A stretch of 64,000 nucleotides of DNA. It comes from Zygnema cylindricum (lineage: Eukaryota > Streptophyta > Zygnematophyceae > Zygnematales > Zygnemataceae). Below, piece after piece: positions 53,481 through 64,000 of the stretch. A model generated the notes under the pieces. It made no database searches, had not been told where the DNA came from, and saw only the letters and a program-made list of their open reading frames with translations. A program made the translations under genes and the position numbers. The stretch is taken from assembly GCA_037447655.1 (NCBI GenBank), contig JBBHKE010001534.1, forward strand, positions 124,001 through 188,000. Reading direction: 5' to 3'. Numbering within the stretch: position 1 is the first letter of the stretch; each line of letters starts with the position of its first letter.

Positions 53481-56400
53481 ATGTTGACCAGAAAACTGCA
53501 ACATTCCAGTGAGGCATGCAGCGGATGCTGGCTTTGTAGGTTTGCTGTATGTGTACGATCTCCTTTGGTTTTTCTTTTATTGATAACTCTTCCTGAGATC
53601 GCTGTCTCCCAGTCAACAACAGTCAATGGAGAGCCTGAGATTTTCACAGATGCTGCCACGTATCCAAATCCACAGGTGAGTCATCATTCCGGAAAGCTGG
53701 TGTGTTTACGCACAGTCTGGCAGGGAAGATCCGAATTTGATGTTGAAGCTGGCAATGAGTATACATGGTAGGAAGATATGTAGTATTCAATTTGCTTACT
53801 TGTAAGCAACCCGAAACTTTCTACATTGTAAGAAACAGCTGCTGCTGTTACATCAAAAAAGTTGCAAATTTAGTGGCCGGAAAAGTTCCAGCAAGTAAGG
53901 ACAGACATAAAAAGTATGCTGTGTTGCTGGAAAATATTAAGTGACAGGACTTGTGAGGACGTTTATGATCCATGGAAAGCTTCTTTTAACATATGGTTCC
54001 TCCAAGATCATAAGACTGATCAAGTTACTGACGGATAGTACTATCTTTTGAAGTTTTAATACGCTGAAGAGCTTCAAGTCGTTAACAGTCATGTAAACAT
54101 ATCATGAATTATATGATGATCAGCTAAACACAATGTGCTCCCTCACGTTTTTCCTGTTGCATCTGTATGCGACAAGTGATTCTTCTTAACCAGTTAGGGC
54201 ACCTAAAAGTGTCATTTTTACCTCTCATTAATGAAAAGAGACATACATTTGGAAAGCTCGGGAGAGTTGACTTGAAAAATAGCTGCTCGTAGAATCGATT
54301 CAATCTGTCATTTATTGAACCGATAAAAAAGCGGAAATGTCATCGTTCATTATTACACTTTGTGACATGCTTTTCATCGATGTTGAATAAATATCTGATT
54401 AACTATGCTTTCACACGGACATCTAAGTGTGCATTCTTGAGTGATGAAAGTGAGGTTCGAATGTCAAACGTTGAGATAAACCATCGGCAGGGGTGAAAGA
54501 ATTTTGTCATCTTCTGCTGATCTCTCCATTTGGATCTTGATTATTAGTCCTTTTTATGGAGTCGGAATATTTGATGTATCAAACAAGTTGCAATACTCCA
54601 CAACAACACAGAATCACAATAATAGTGCTCATTTGATTGTGTCATGGAAAAGCTATTGTTAGTTTATTGATTACCAAAAAGATTCGATTGTGGTTTTAAG
54701 GTGGCATTATTGTTGGCAGCAATCCTGTTACAGCCAATCAGCATCTTGTGGTATCGCGTTTCATCCTAAAGTTTGGATCACCATTTGTACACAACAAAAT
54801 CTAAGCCTCGGTTCAAAAATTGGATCACACAAACTTTGGAGTTCTTTAATGCTGACTGCGGTGTGAGTTTTTAACTAGTCATACATAATCATTTTAGACT
54901 AGGGTTGTTTGTAGCATAGAAAGTGAATTCCTTGTTTCAATTTTGAACATTCCTTCTGATTCTACATAATAATACAAATGTATGTTTTATCTCAACGAGT
55001 CTTCTAATCTGTCATCTGCGAACAGTCTCTTACATTGTTTGCCTTATAAAGCTTGACTAAAATGTTGCAAAACTTAGCTTTTTGTCACGAATATTTTGGA
55101 GCTTAGCTGAAAAGCTAGGCCTCATAGGCTTCAAAATGTAAAAGTTTGCAGGATGCATGAAAAGTTATCCTGGCATAAAAAACATGAATTTGACTGCCAG
55201 AATCCTCGAGCACTTGCATTCTTTTAACTCATCTTCTTTTCACTTTTCTTTTGTGTTTAGGGATTTAAGCGAGGAGCCATATGTCTGGTTGGTGCCGCCA
55301 GAGACTTTGAATTGACGGGGCCTTCAATCAAAGAGCATTTGCTCGGTGCCTACCCCAATGCAGATGTGTTCATTAACATGGTTTTGGACCATAAGACCCA
55401 CACTGTGTCATTCCTTCATGACGTCCCAAATCTCGTGCGAGTAATTGTCTCCGGACAATGGCCCATGCGAGAAACAGGAGCTGCTTTCCATGTTCTCTCC
55501 GGTGATACTACTATTTCTCCCCTTGGACGTCAGGTAACTCAGGCAACAACGTATTTTAACTATTGAATGAGTAAGAATGTTTTTGTCAACTATTGTAAGA
55601 GTACTGTTATCAGCTTCTTGCTTGTTAAAACTGGTGTGCATGACCATTGGTGTGGTCCACATTATTTATAAGACTTCTAAGTATTTTTTGAAGGTTCTTT
55701 CTTTAAGGTCAATGAGGTGATCCTGTGTACAAGGAATTTCGCCAAAGGGCCGGTTTAACTAATTATTATAAATTTGTCAACAAAAGTCACACTAGTTTCA
55801 GTGCGTACTATACCATTATGCTACAAACATACTGACGACCACATCCTCCTGGTATTTAAGGTCGTTTTTATGTTATCTTATTTTTGTAACTCGCAGGGTC
55901 TTATGCAGTACTTCAAAATTGTTGAAGGTTGTCTAAATATTATTGATGATTTCATGAAGGAGCATTCCGTTGAATACGACTGGATACTACGGACACGAAT
56001 GGACACTTTTTGGACTGGACCTCCTCCTACTCTATCTGTTAAGAAAAATGTTTATGTTGTTCCAGAGGGCTCAAGGTTTTATGGTTCAAATGATCGCTTT
56101 GGCTTTGGAGGGTTTAACGAGAGCCGCGTTGCCCTTAGCCGGCTGAGCTTGCTGGGAAAATTGGACGAGAAAAGGTATAAAAGTTTGAACTCCGAGATGG
56201 CTTTTGCTCGACAACTTCGCTTATATGGAATTCAAGCTGTACAAATGGACTTCAATTTTTGTGTCTTAACCAGACGCGTCCACATTGTTAAATTGGCAAC
56301 TTATGGAGTTCCCATTGTGGCACTGTCCAGCAAGGGTCCCATGAATGGAGCAAAGTGTGCCCCGTGCACTCCTGCATTCAGTATATCTCAGAATCAGGAA

Positions 56401-57285
56401 ATTTTGAACGCATATGAAAAAATGTGCGGTTGGCCGGGAAGGAATCCTCATTTAAAGCTTTGCTCACTCAATAAAACATGGGAAATGGGATGGAGGTCGT
56501 TGTATGACGAGCTTGTAGGGCCACAATATGCTGCGGTACGGAAGTCAATAACTGACCAATCATACGATTCTTGTGTGAAAGAATATACTGTACTTGAGGC
56601 TCTCCCAGGGGTGTACACCGGCCCTCCAGCAACTGTTGTTTGTCAGATAAGGAGTTGGAAAAAGTACGCTCTCTTGGGGAAACTAAAATTGCCTGTCTAC
56701 TTAAATGCTTTAAACACAGGAAGTGTCGCCTATTCCGTAAACTTTGGAGCCGGTTTTTTCATGGAGGCGGAATTACAAGCAAGGGGAAAATGTACAGTAG
56801 TCGTATTCCAGATCAAGCCATGGAATAATAATGTGAATGATGATTTGTCAAGTATACTTGGAGGGATAGTGAACCAAAATTGGACGTTAAGCTCGGGGAA
56901 CGATCACATCAAACAGTTGCTATCGCCTTCTCCAAGTTTAGTGTCTTCCTTACAAAACGGCGATAAAATATTGAAAATTGGCTTTAACGCTGTGGATTCT
57001 GGTCCCTATAAATCATTAGGGAAAATGGGTCAAGTTGACCTCTTGACGTTGGTAGTAAAGAATAACACACTGGTGACAATTATTGAAGTTCTGTCACCTT
57101 CTATGGACACGGTTTCTATTTGTCAATTGATTCTCCGTTTACGGCCAATTTTTACAGAGAAAAGGATTTTGAGCATAATCGATAAAACTAGACGAGCGTT
57201 TCAACTTCTAGGTTTCACATTAACCAAGTGCACAGGAAAGTACGGACGAGAAAAATGTGTTTTCTTACCACGATCTGTCTGTTAA
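53481..57285 (+). CDS. DUF7796 family protein, membrane-anchored (gene X, 3 exons, 618 aa)
   Basis: Plant-specific protein of unknown function with a glycosyltransferase-like look. Exons 53481-53675, 55261-55533 and 55897-57285 join in phase 0 with gtgagt/tttag and gtaact/gcag borders. Exon 1 gives a short basic N-terminus and a signal-anchor (SPLVFLLLITLPEIAVSQ). Exon 2 starts the domain: GAICLVGAARDFELTGPSI, YPNADVFINMVLD. Exon 3: GLMQYFKIVEGCLNIIDDFM, WILRTRMDTFWTGPPP, GSNDRFGFGGFNESRVALSR, LNSEMAFARQL and GPMNGAKCAPCTP. The RTRMD segment could be a DXD-type metal site (inference). The C-terminal ~250 residues are conserved with gene Y only. Introns of 1585 and 363 bp. Probably secretory pathway, lumenal C-terminus. 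Confidence 0.85.
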
Positions 57286-58669
57286 CTCTTCAGAAAAAAA
57301 GTAGTGAATGCTCACATTATCGGATGTCTGGCCAAAACGTCTCTTTATAAATAGTTTGTCTGAAGGTGTACTCTTGCTTCGTTATTTAATTTCAAAGTGT
57401 GTTGCATGTTCCCCAACACTTCAAATAGCTTGAGAGTTTCAAGGAAGACCTACCTTATCTTGTTTACACAAATTTTCAATCAACGTGGTCTTCCCCAAGC
57501 AGATATTTCAGTATCTGATGGGTGCTCACAGATAAGAAAAATATATGGGGATTGTGCTCCTGGGCTAGAGACGCTTACCCTAAACTAGAAAATTGGCATA
57601 TGAGGCCCGATGGCAGTTAATGCGTATTTGCACAGAGGGCATCTCAAGCGGAATCTATGGCTTTCATTTGGAAGTGGATGCTTCAGATGGATCAGGATCA
57701 GATGAAGGTACGTAGGTACATTTTTCTCCCACGGACGATTGTTCTCTTTGCAGACTTTCCCATTGCTCTCTTTTCAGACTACTCGTTTTGTGATTGAAGG
57801 ATTGACAATCTGTTTGAATCTGGTTCTTGCAAGGATACGACAAGAAAGAAGAGAATGCTGACGCTAAATTTGAGTCATTTTGGTGGCGATGCTGCAGGTC
57901 CGGGACAAGTATTGTGAGCATGACTCTGGAGGTTATGGCAGCAATGTAAATTTAGAAGATTTTTGCACACATGGTAAGTGTGAACATCATCGTGTAAAGT
58001 AATGCAAAAACATCGTGTATGGTTCATCATCGTGTATGGTTTTAAAGTTATGCAATGTAGAAATTAGAAGGTTTTAGCACACTCTGTAATAGAATTATGA
58101 TGTCGGTTTCGAGAATGTTCCAATGCAACGAAAGAAAGTAATAAAACAAGATCAGGTGGCTAGAGTTGAAATGCTTGTGACAAATTAAGTACAGTTGACA
58201 TTGGTGGACTTGGTGTTCATCGTTTTGTTGTGCTGAACGGATACTTCTTTGTTTATTCACAATTTAATATTTTTCGCTTCAATGTACAAAAATGCAAAAT
58301 TTGCTGATCATGGATCCTTTTTTTTTTTAATTCAGCGAAAATGTTTGAATCCTTAATGTCATCCAAACTTTTGGCATGTCAACAGTTTGGCATAAAAATG
58401 AGCAAACTTTGCCAGACTATGAGCTAACTTGTTTGCAGATCCAAAATAAAGGAATTATTGCATGATTAAACAGAATGTGGGCCGCATTTTATTTTATTTT
58501 TATACTGGAGCTTTTGCTGGGAATCTTAGAAAGATTTGGCCGGAACATCACGAGTTTGTTAAGAATTGCGAAACAAAAAGACATCTTATATTTTAAATAT
58601 AAACTTCACAACTTTTGGTTGAGTACAACGTATAATGAGCTCTACTTTCTTTGCAGAAATTTACAAGCA
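57286..58669. other. Region between the two convergent genes
   Basis: AT-rich 3' flanks of both genes. A segment at about 57638-57710 has an acceptor-like ttgcacag and a donor-like gtacgtag around 70 bp, but I recognise no protein in it. No repeats identified. Confidence 0.4.
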
Positions 58670-61600
58670 TTAGTAATCACAGGTAGGCTCTCTCAGAAAT
58701 AAGCAATTTTCTTTACTGTACGATCCCTTACAGTTAATCATTATGAAGCCAATACTTTCAAACATCTTTGTTGCTGTTGCTACCATGCTCGTAGTCATGT
58801 TTCTTTCATATAATGGTTCTAAACGAAGAATCAATTGACAAACAGGAATTCTGCGCTGGGAAAAGGACAAAGCCGTCACGACTGTATTTAATGTCTTTCC
58901 ATTCACTGCTAGGATTAATAAATCAATCTTTTTATGTGCTCTTTTCTGAATTATGGTGTTTAGGGTTTTTGGTTTTACCACCTCAGATGAGTTGTCCAAA
59001 CTGTTTGTCGAATTATCCATAAAGCTTGTCAAGTTATCCATGGAAGACACAAGAGCCGGTTGAGGCAGTATTACATGCTGTATTTGATGACGGTCCTTCC
59101 AACTCAGAGTCCAATTTTGAGATACGATTGCCTTGAGCAGTTTCGATAGCTGTTGATTGACAGTTACTCCAGACAATTTGACATGGAATGTAAGGACTGT
59201 ACAGTTCACTTCCTTTTGTAACTCTCGCTCCAATGAATGGTCACCACCAAATTGTACGGAGAAGACAGTGCTATCCGTGCTTAGCGGATTCAGGTAAGCA
59301 GACATATGTGATTTTCCTACCACAGAGAATTGCCCCCATACTCCTATTCTGCAAACCACGCCAGCAGGGGGCCCACTGTATACTCCTGGAAGGTTTTGGA
59401 GGACAGTGAAATTCCTCACACAGGAGGCATATGATCGACTCATAATTACTTTCCGTTGAGCAGCAGTTTTTGGACCAACTTGTTTGTCGTAGACAATCTC
59501 CCATCCCTCTTCCCATGCATGATTGAGGGAGCAAAGCGTCAGGTTATGATTGCTTCCTGGCCAGCCCCATCCCTTATTGTATTGCATAATCATTTCCCTC
59601 GTCTTTTTTTTATCCGGTATCGGAGTGCAAGGGGCACATTTAGCTCCATTCATAGGGCCTTCACTAGAAATTGCAACAATTGGAAGACCCCATTGATTCA
59701 GGATAGAACGGCCACCTACTCGTCTGGTCAGTACACAAAATTTTATATCAATTTGTAGAACTTGAATGCCAGACACACGAAGCTGGTATGCAAAGGCCTT
59801 CTCTGAATTCAATTGTTGTAATCTTTTCTGTCTCAGACTCTCCAGCATGGCCAGTCGACCAAGGGCAATGCGACTTTCATTAACTCCTCCAAAGCCAAAG
59901 CGATCATTCAAGCCCCCAAAACTTGAACCCCTGGGTACAATGTATGTATTATGTTTAACAGGCAAAATGGGAGGCACGGGACCTGTCCAGAAAGTATCAA
60001 CGCGTGTCCGCAAAATCCAGGAGTATTCCACAGCATGCTCTTTTGTGAAACTGTCGATCAGATGTAAACAACCTTCAACAAGGCTAAAATACTGTAAAAG
60101 GCCCTGCACATAGATAAATAGCAAGAGAGAATTGGAAAAGAGCTGTTCAGATTTTTCTACTGTAATTTCAAATGTCGTTTTAAGGTAATATATCGGTTGC
60201 ATTGACTGATAGTAAATCAACAATAAAACAAGAGCACTTCAAACATTGTATACGATTATTGAAAAGGTCATGGACTGTTTGACACTTTGTATGTTTATGT
60301 TACCTGACGACCATGGGGAGATCCAACTGCTGATAGAACTTGACGGGGCGCTCCTGTTTCTTGCATAGGACACTGTGCAAAAACATTCACACGAGCAAGA
60401 TTTGCGACATCCTCCAAAAGAGTGACCGTGTGGGTTTTGTGATCCAAGGCCATGTTAACAAACACATCTGCATTGGGATAACTACGTAGCAAATGCATTT
60501 TGATGGAGGGTCCTGTTAACTCGAAGTCACGAGCTGCGCCCACAAGGCAAATGGCTCCTCTTTCATGTTTCTGCACACAGTACAGCAAAAGTGAGAAAAT
60601 GCTTGTGAAGGCTGCCGTCCTCGAGAAAAGTAGTGAAACGCATTTGACCATCGTGCCTTTCTATTTCTTCTGTGTCTCGTATTCAATGTAGAAAAAATGC
60701 TGCTTTCAAACATGCTGTGCACTGCAATCCGCCCTCATTATCACTACCGATTTCATGTTTCATTTTGACACAAATGCTTGTCTAGTTTTGACATCCTTTA
60801 CACCCAGCTCAGCACTGCAGATTCTTGTCTTGGATGGTGGACTGTAAAACGTAAGTTTGAAATGAACTTGATGATTGTGAAGTCTTAATTATTGAACAGA
60901 ATAAAACCACATCAAGTAAACTCGTGCACATAGTCACAAGCTCTTAAATCTAAACATCTAAGGCTGACATAAAGATGATGGTATACATTCGTACACAAAA
61001 AACTAAAGAGCCATCAACCAACAAGACCAGAGAAAAAGTGAGAGCCCTAAGTAAGCACAGAGAGTTTGTGACATTCTGGCGTCACCAGCATCAAAGCCCT
61101 AGGAATGTCAACAAAAATCTCACTTTGATGCATTTTGAAAATTTATAGCGGGAATGCTTTCCTTAACAATTTCGACTCAACATACTGGTGTCTGGATAGC
61201 TTATACCGGAACTGAGTAGGTGATTAGATACTGAAACTCATGTGCGTTTTTAAGGTATCTACGTTTCCACCTCAGTCAGAATTCCGGGAAGGCTTTCGGC
61301 TCTACTTTCAATCAAAGACACTGAACTTCACTTATTCTTGTCTCTAATTCTTACTCCTACAATGTTGCTGACATGTTTACGTTAGATCACCCTGTGTCTT
61401 ATGATTTGAATAGGAATCCATGCAGTTATTCAGTCTATCTCCTATTGATATCGTAGAAATCATATGAAAATATATAGTTATTAACTCAACAACAAGATTG
61501 CGTTGTCAAATGCATAATGAGAGCAACGATGCTGCCCATAAACAAATACACCTACAGCTGACCTGGCTTGAGGAATCCATAGTAACATTTTCAGCATCTC

Positions 61601-61859
61601 CCCTTGCAATTGTTCCTTGAAAAACAACGGATAAGCTCCCTTTAGCGAGTAAGAATATGTTCAAACTTGCCACCACCACAAAAAGAAAAAATGCAGGTAA
61701 GGTGAGAGCAATCAGCCATGAAAAGCATTTCTTTGATGCCGAACTGCTGTTATGCAAACTTGACGTTGAGGTCGATGAATCACGATGTTCAAGGAATAAA
61801 CTTTCTTCAAAGCTATTTGGTGTTGATATTGGCCAGAACCGCGTACTTATCTGCAGCAT
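58670..61859 (-). CDS. DUF7796 family protein, membrane-anchored (gene Y, 3 exons, 665 aa)
   Basis: Paralogue of gene X, on the other strand and facing it tail to tail. Exons (reverse strand) 61859-61563, 60570-60304 and 60103-58670, all phase 0, with the same two intron positions as gene X (before GAICLVG and after GRQ). Exon 1 encodes a cytosolic tail of about 47 residues and a transmembrane segment (CFSWLIALTLPAFFLFVVV), i.e. a type II anchor. Then GAICLVGAARDFELTGPSI, GLLQYFSLVEGCLHLIDSF, WILRTRVDTFWTGPVPP, GLNDRFGFGGVNESRIALGR and GPMNGAKCAPCTPIPDKK. Near the C-terminus there is a three-fold repeat with N-glycosylation sequons (SSMDNLTSFMDNSTNSLDNS) absent from gene X. Introns of 992 and 200 bp. 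The start chosen is the first ATG before the membrane segment. Confidence 0.87.
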
Positions 61860-63036
61860 GCCACAGCAATTGAGGTTGAGTGATGAACTTGCTTGCCATT
61901 CTTACTATGACTACGATACAGAGGGGCATTGGCACGTTTTTTGAGAATCAGAATAATTTTGCTTAAATTCCGACATTCTGCATACAAAAAAAAAAAAAAC
62001 AAAGATACACGTCTGTGATAGGGATGTAGTCTACATCCCGGTTTTGGAAACAAGGGCTTGTCTATTTGTGGATTTTCCTGTTCACGTCTCAACTAGCATT
62101 GAAGTGCTGATTTTAGCCAAAATTCACACATTGACTTTGTTGGCCGCTACGATGAAGTAAAGTGACATATTTGGAAAGACCGATTTCCACAGCTAGTCAG
62201 TTAGAAACAGGAAAAAATGATGAGAAATTGCTGGCGGCTGAAACTTTTCTGTGACAGACTTCTTGTGCAAGTGAGTAAAACATTTTCGGGCCTGCAATGT
62301 AAATTTTATAAAACTAGTTTAATATCAAGCCAATGGTGGATTTGGCTAATAGGTAGGAGCACTTAAACATTCGTCCTATTATTGCCAGATGAGCAAGCTT
62401 ATCCATCAACTGTTACTCACAAGTTCCTCTGACCATTTTCCTTGCTCAGACGGAACCGAATCTCCAGACATTCTTCAAAAAAATTCACCTGTACTTCTTG
62501 CTAGCAAAAACTAATTTTCTGTTTGACTACTAAACATTGTTTTGCAGATTGTTTGTGGTTGTCCGTATGTTGTTTCTGGCAGTTTGTGGTTGTCCGTATG
62601 TTGTTTCTGGCAGCAGCAACAAATGCCAATTCCGTTTTTTTTTTTTTATGTACTATGGCTTCCTTCACAGGTGACCCTTTAACGTGTTAGATTCAATGTT
62701 GTAATTTCCTTCACAGGCGACCCTTTAACTCAGGATGGCTGCGGTTCTTAGATTATCGAGAGGCCAGCAGTGCCTTGCAGTCGTAAGGCCAAGTTCCACA
62801 AATATGACCGGTCAATGGCGTCGATTTCTATTTTGAATCCATTACAAGGGGTTCAGCGGTCAGACGTTTCCTTCAAATCGTAGTGGTAATTGTTAAGTGG
62901 CCCAAAAGAAGCCACGTAGAAATATCGTATATGGTGTTGCTAATTCTAATATTAGTGTAAACGTCAATAATTCAGTAACTCTTATCGGTGTACTGTGCAA
63001 ACGTAACAAACGGGTCACAATCGAGACATGCAACAC
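61860..63036. other. Region upstream of gene Y
   Basis: Holds the presumed promoter of gene Y on the reverse strand; no clear TATA box. 62546-62613 is a tandem pair of a ~33-bp unit (tttgtggttgtccgtatgtt...). tcacaggygaccctttaac occurs twice (62669 and 62713). Confidence 0.45.
62735..62836 (+). CDS. Possible first exon of a mitochondrial-type protein (very tentative)
   Basis: A short frame MAAVLRLSRGQQCLAVVRPS, followed by STNMTGQWRRFLF and a stop, looks like an Arg/Ser-rich organelle presequence. It is preceded by an acceptor-like ttccttcacag and contains a donor-like gtcGTAAGG. No later exon is visible before the TIR element at 63037 or the window end. Chance is a good alternative. Confidence 0.2.
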   Translation: MAAVLRLSRGQQCLAVVRPSSTNMTGQWRRFLF

Positions 63037-63546
63037 TACACCGAGAATCGTAATTAGAGTAAATTACTCTAATTCGGTCGCTCGAAATTTCGACTCTATC
63101 ACATGAAATAGAGTAAATGATTCTAATTTTTTAATTATTCTATTTAAGGTAAAGTTTAATTAGCGTTTTTAAATCTTATATAGGCTCGTTTTAAATAGTG
63201 TGGAGTACGGACGACCTCCGACCGTGCAAGATTGTACTTTATTAAGGAAAAAAGTACAAATAATGATTTAATACAGGCCGTTATCATGTAACTGCGTTTT
63301 AACAAACGTCATGGCGTAGTGCAAACGTCATGGTGACAATAAACTGTACGTTTTGCCAAATTCTGTAAGAATACCTTATTTACAGTAGAGGATATTAGCG
63401 CGCCAAATCAGAGTACTTAAATAAATTAGAGTAAACTTCATAGTTGAAACAGCTCTATCACATAAATTAGCGTTCATTACTCTAATTATATTTTTTAGTT
63501 TTTGTACTCTAATTTTTTCATTACTCTAATTACGATTAGCGGTGTA
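63037..63546. mobile_element. Mariner-like TIR element, copy 4 (510 bp)
   Basis: Ends tacaccgagaatcgtaatta and taattacgattagcggtgta, flanked by TA. It is very similar to copy 3 (atagtgtggagtacggacgac, aatacaggccgttatcatgt). No coding frame. Confidence 0.85.
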
Positions 63547-64000
63547 CAGTATAGTATAGTTCGAATTTCAAAACTATGTATTACAATTGGACATATGATA
63601 TGCATATTGTTTTACACACCTAATTGTTCAAATTGCGCGATTTTTTCCTTTTTTCCAGTGTATACGTATTGTACGTGATTTTTGAAAAAATCGCAAAAAA
63701 ACGTCTACTGTAAACTGAAACGAACAATTTACGGAAACCTATAGACAATTTACGGTAACTGTACGGTTTTTTACGGAAATTGTACGGAAGTTGACGAAAA
63801 GATACGATTCACGTATCGGTACTTTCTGTGGTGTAAACTGAACAGAATGTTCACGGATACGTACATAATTTTATCGTACATCTACGGACAATTTAAAAAA
63901 GAGACGTTGCGGCGTCACACTATTTGCGGACCCTTAACCCGTTTCAATGATACCCACTTGTTATTTAGACCCCACGCTGTCACCTAAATACACCCATCGC
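63547..64000. other. Window end, short repeats
   Basis: 63700-63900 has several copies of aatttacgg/tacggaaattgtacgg words. No gene seen. Confidence 0.4.

Noticed and set aside
55774-55896. Start of gene X exon 3 at the upstream ATG (MSTKVTLVSV)
   Set aside because: That part is intron. A clear acceptor (ctcgcag) at 55896 and the identical exon border in gene Y place the exon start at 55897.
57638-57710. Small exon between the two DUF7796 genes
   Set aside because: Splice-like borders exist but no recognisable protein and no partner exon.
60104-60223. Start of gene Y exon 3 at MLIYYQSMQP
   Set aside because: Intron read-through. The acceptor tgtgcag before GLLQYF sets the border at 60103.

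Overview
The window is eukaryotic nuclear DNA and, from its genes, comes from a plant or close streptophyte relative. It has an EXORDIUM/PHI-1 family gene, two genes of the plant DUF7796 family, and a tyrosine-aminotransferase gene with GT-AG introns. Very dense LTR retrotransposons and short inverted-repeat DNA elements point to a large, repeat-rich genome. I cannot name the species. Only about 9 kb looks like host genes; most of the rest is mobile DNA, much of it nested.

Layout. 1-7.8 kb: two copies of one Copia family in opposite orientation, the forward one inserted in the reverse one. 7.8-9.3 kb: small TIR elements. 9.26-17.03 kb: a complete Ty3/Gypsy element with two 975-bp LTRs and a 5-bp target duplication (ATACG), inserted in a TIR element. 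17.3-18.6 kb: a fold-back element with arms of about 450 bp and another TIR element in its loop. 18.95-25.36 kb: a second, nearly full-length Copia element whose 3' LTR holds a hAT-type element with an 8-bp target duplication. 25.76-28.44 kb: the C-terminal exons of a tyrosine aminotransferase, with a triplicated exon segment and a minisatellite intron. 29.5-31.1 kb: another hAT-type element, then a tRNA-like sequence and a palindromic TRIM-like remnant. 31.1-34.6 kb: a large non-coding LTR element. 36-38 kb: a chimeric gag-only LTR element. 38-42 kb: nested TIR elements, the last ending about 80 bp before the EXORDIUM-like gene (42.1-43.5 kb). 44.4-46.7 kb: minisatellites. 46.4-52.4 kb: a gag-protease-only LTR element. 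53.5-61.9 kb: two convergent DUF7796 paralogues with the same intron positions. 63.0-63.5 kb: another TIR element.

Three findings matter most. (1) Three unrelated LTR families here share an unusual primer-binding site, GGTTATGGGCC, which matches the anticodon arm of initiator tRNA-Met (the half-tRNA priming known from Drosophila copia). Each LTR carries an ATG just upstream that reads through this site. (2) tRNA-like sequences with pol III box motifs lie in or beside two LTR families. (3) Mobile DNA touches host genes: a Copia LTR abuts the aminotransferase exons and a TIR element supplies most of the upstream region of the EXORDIUM-like gene.
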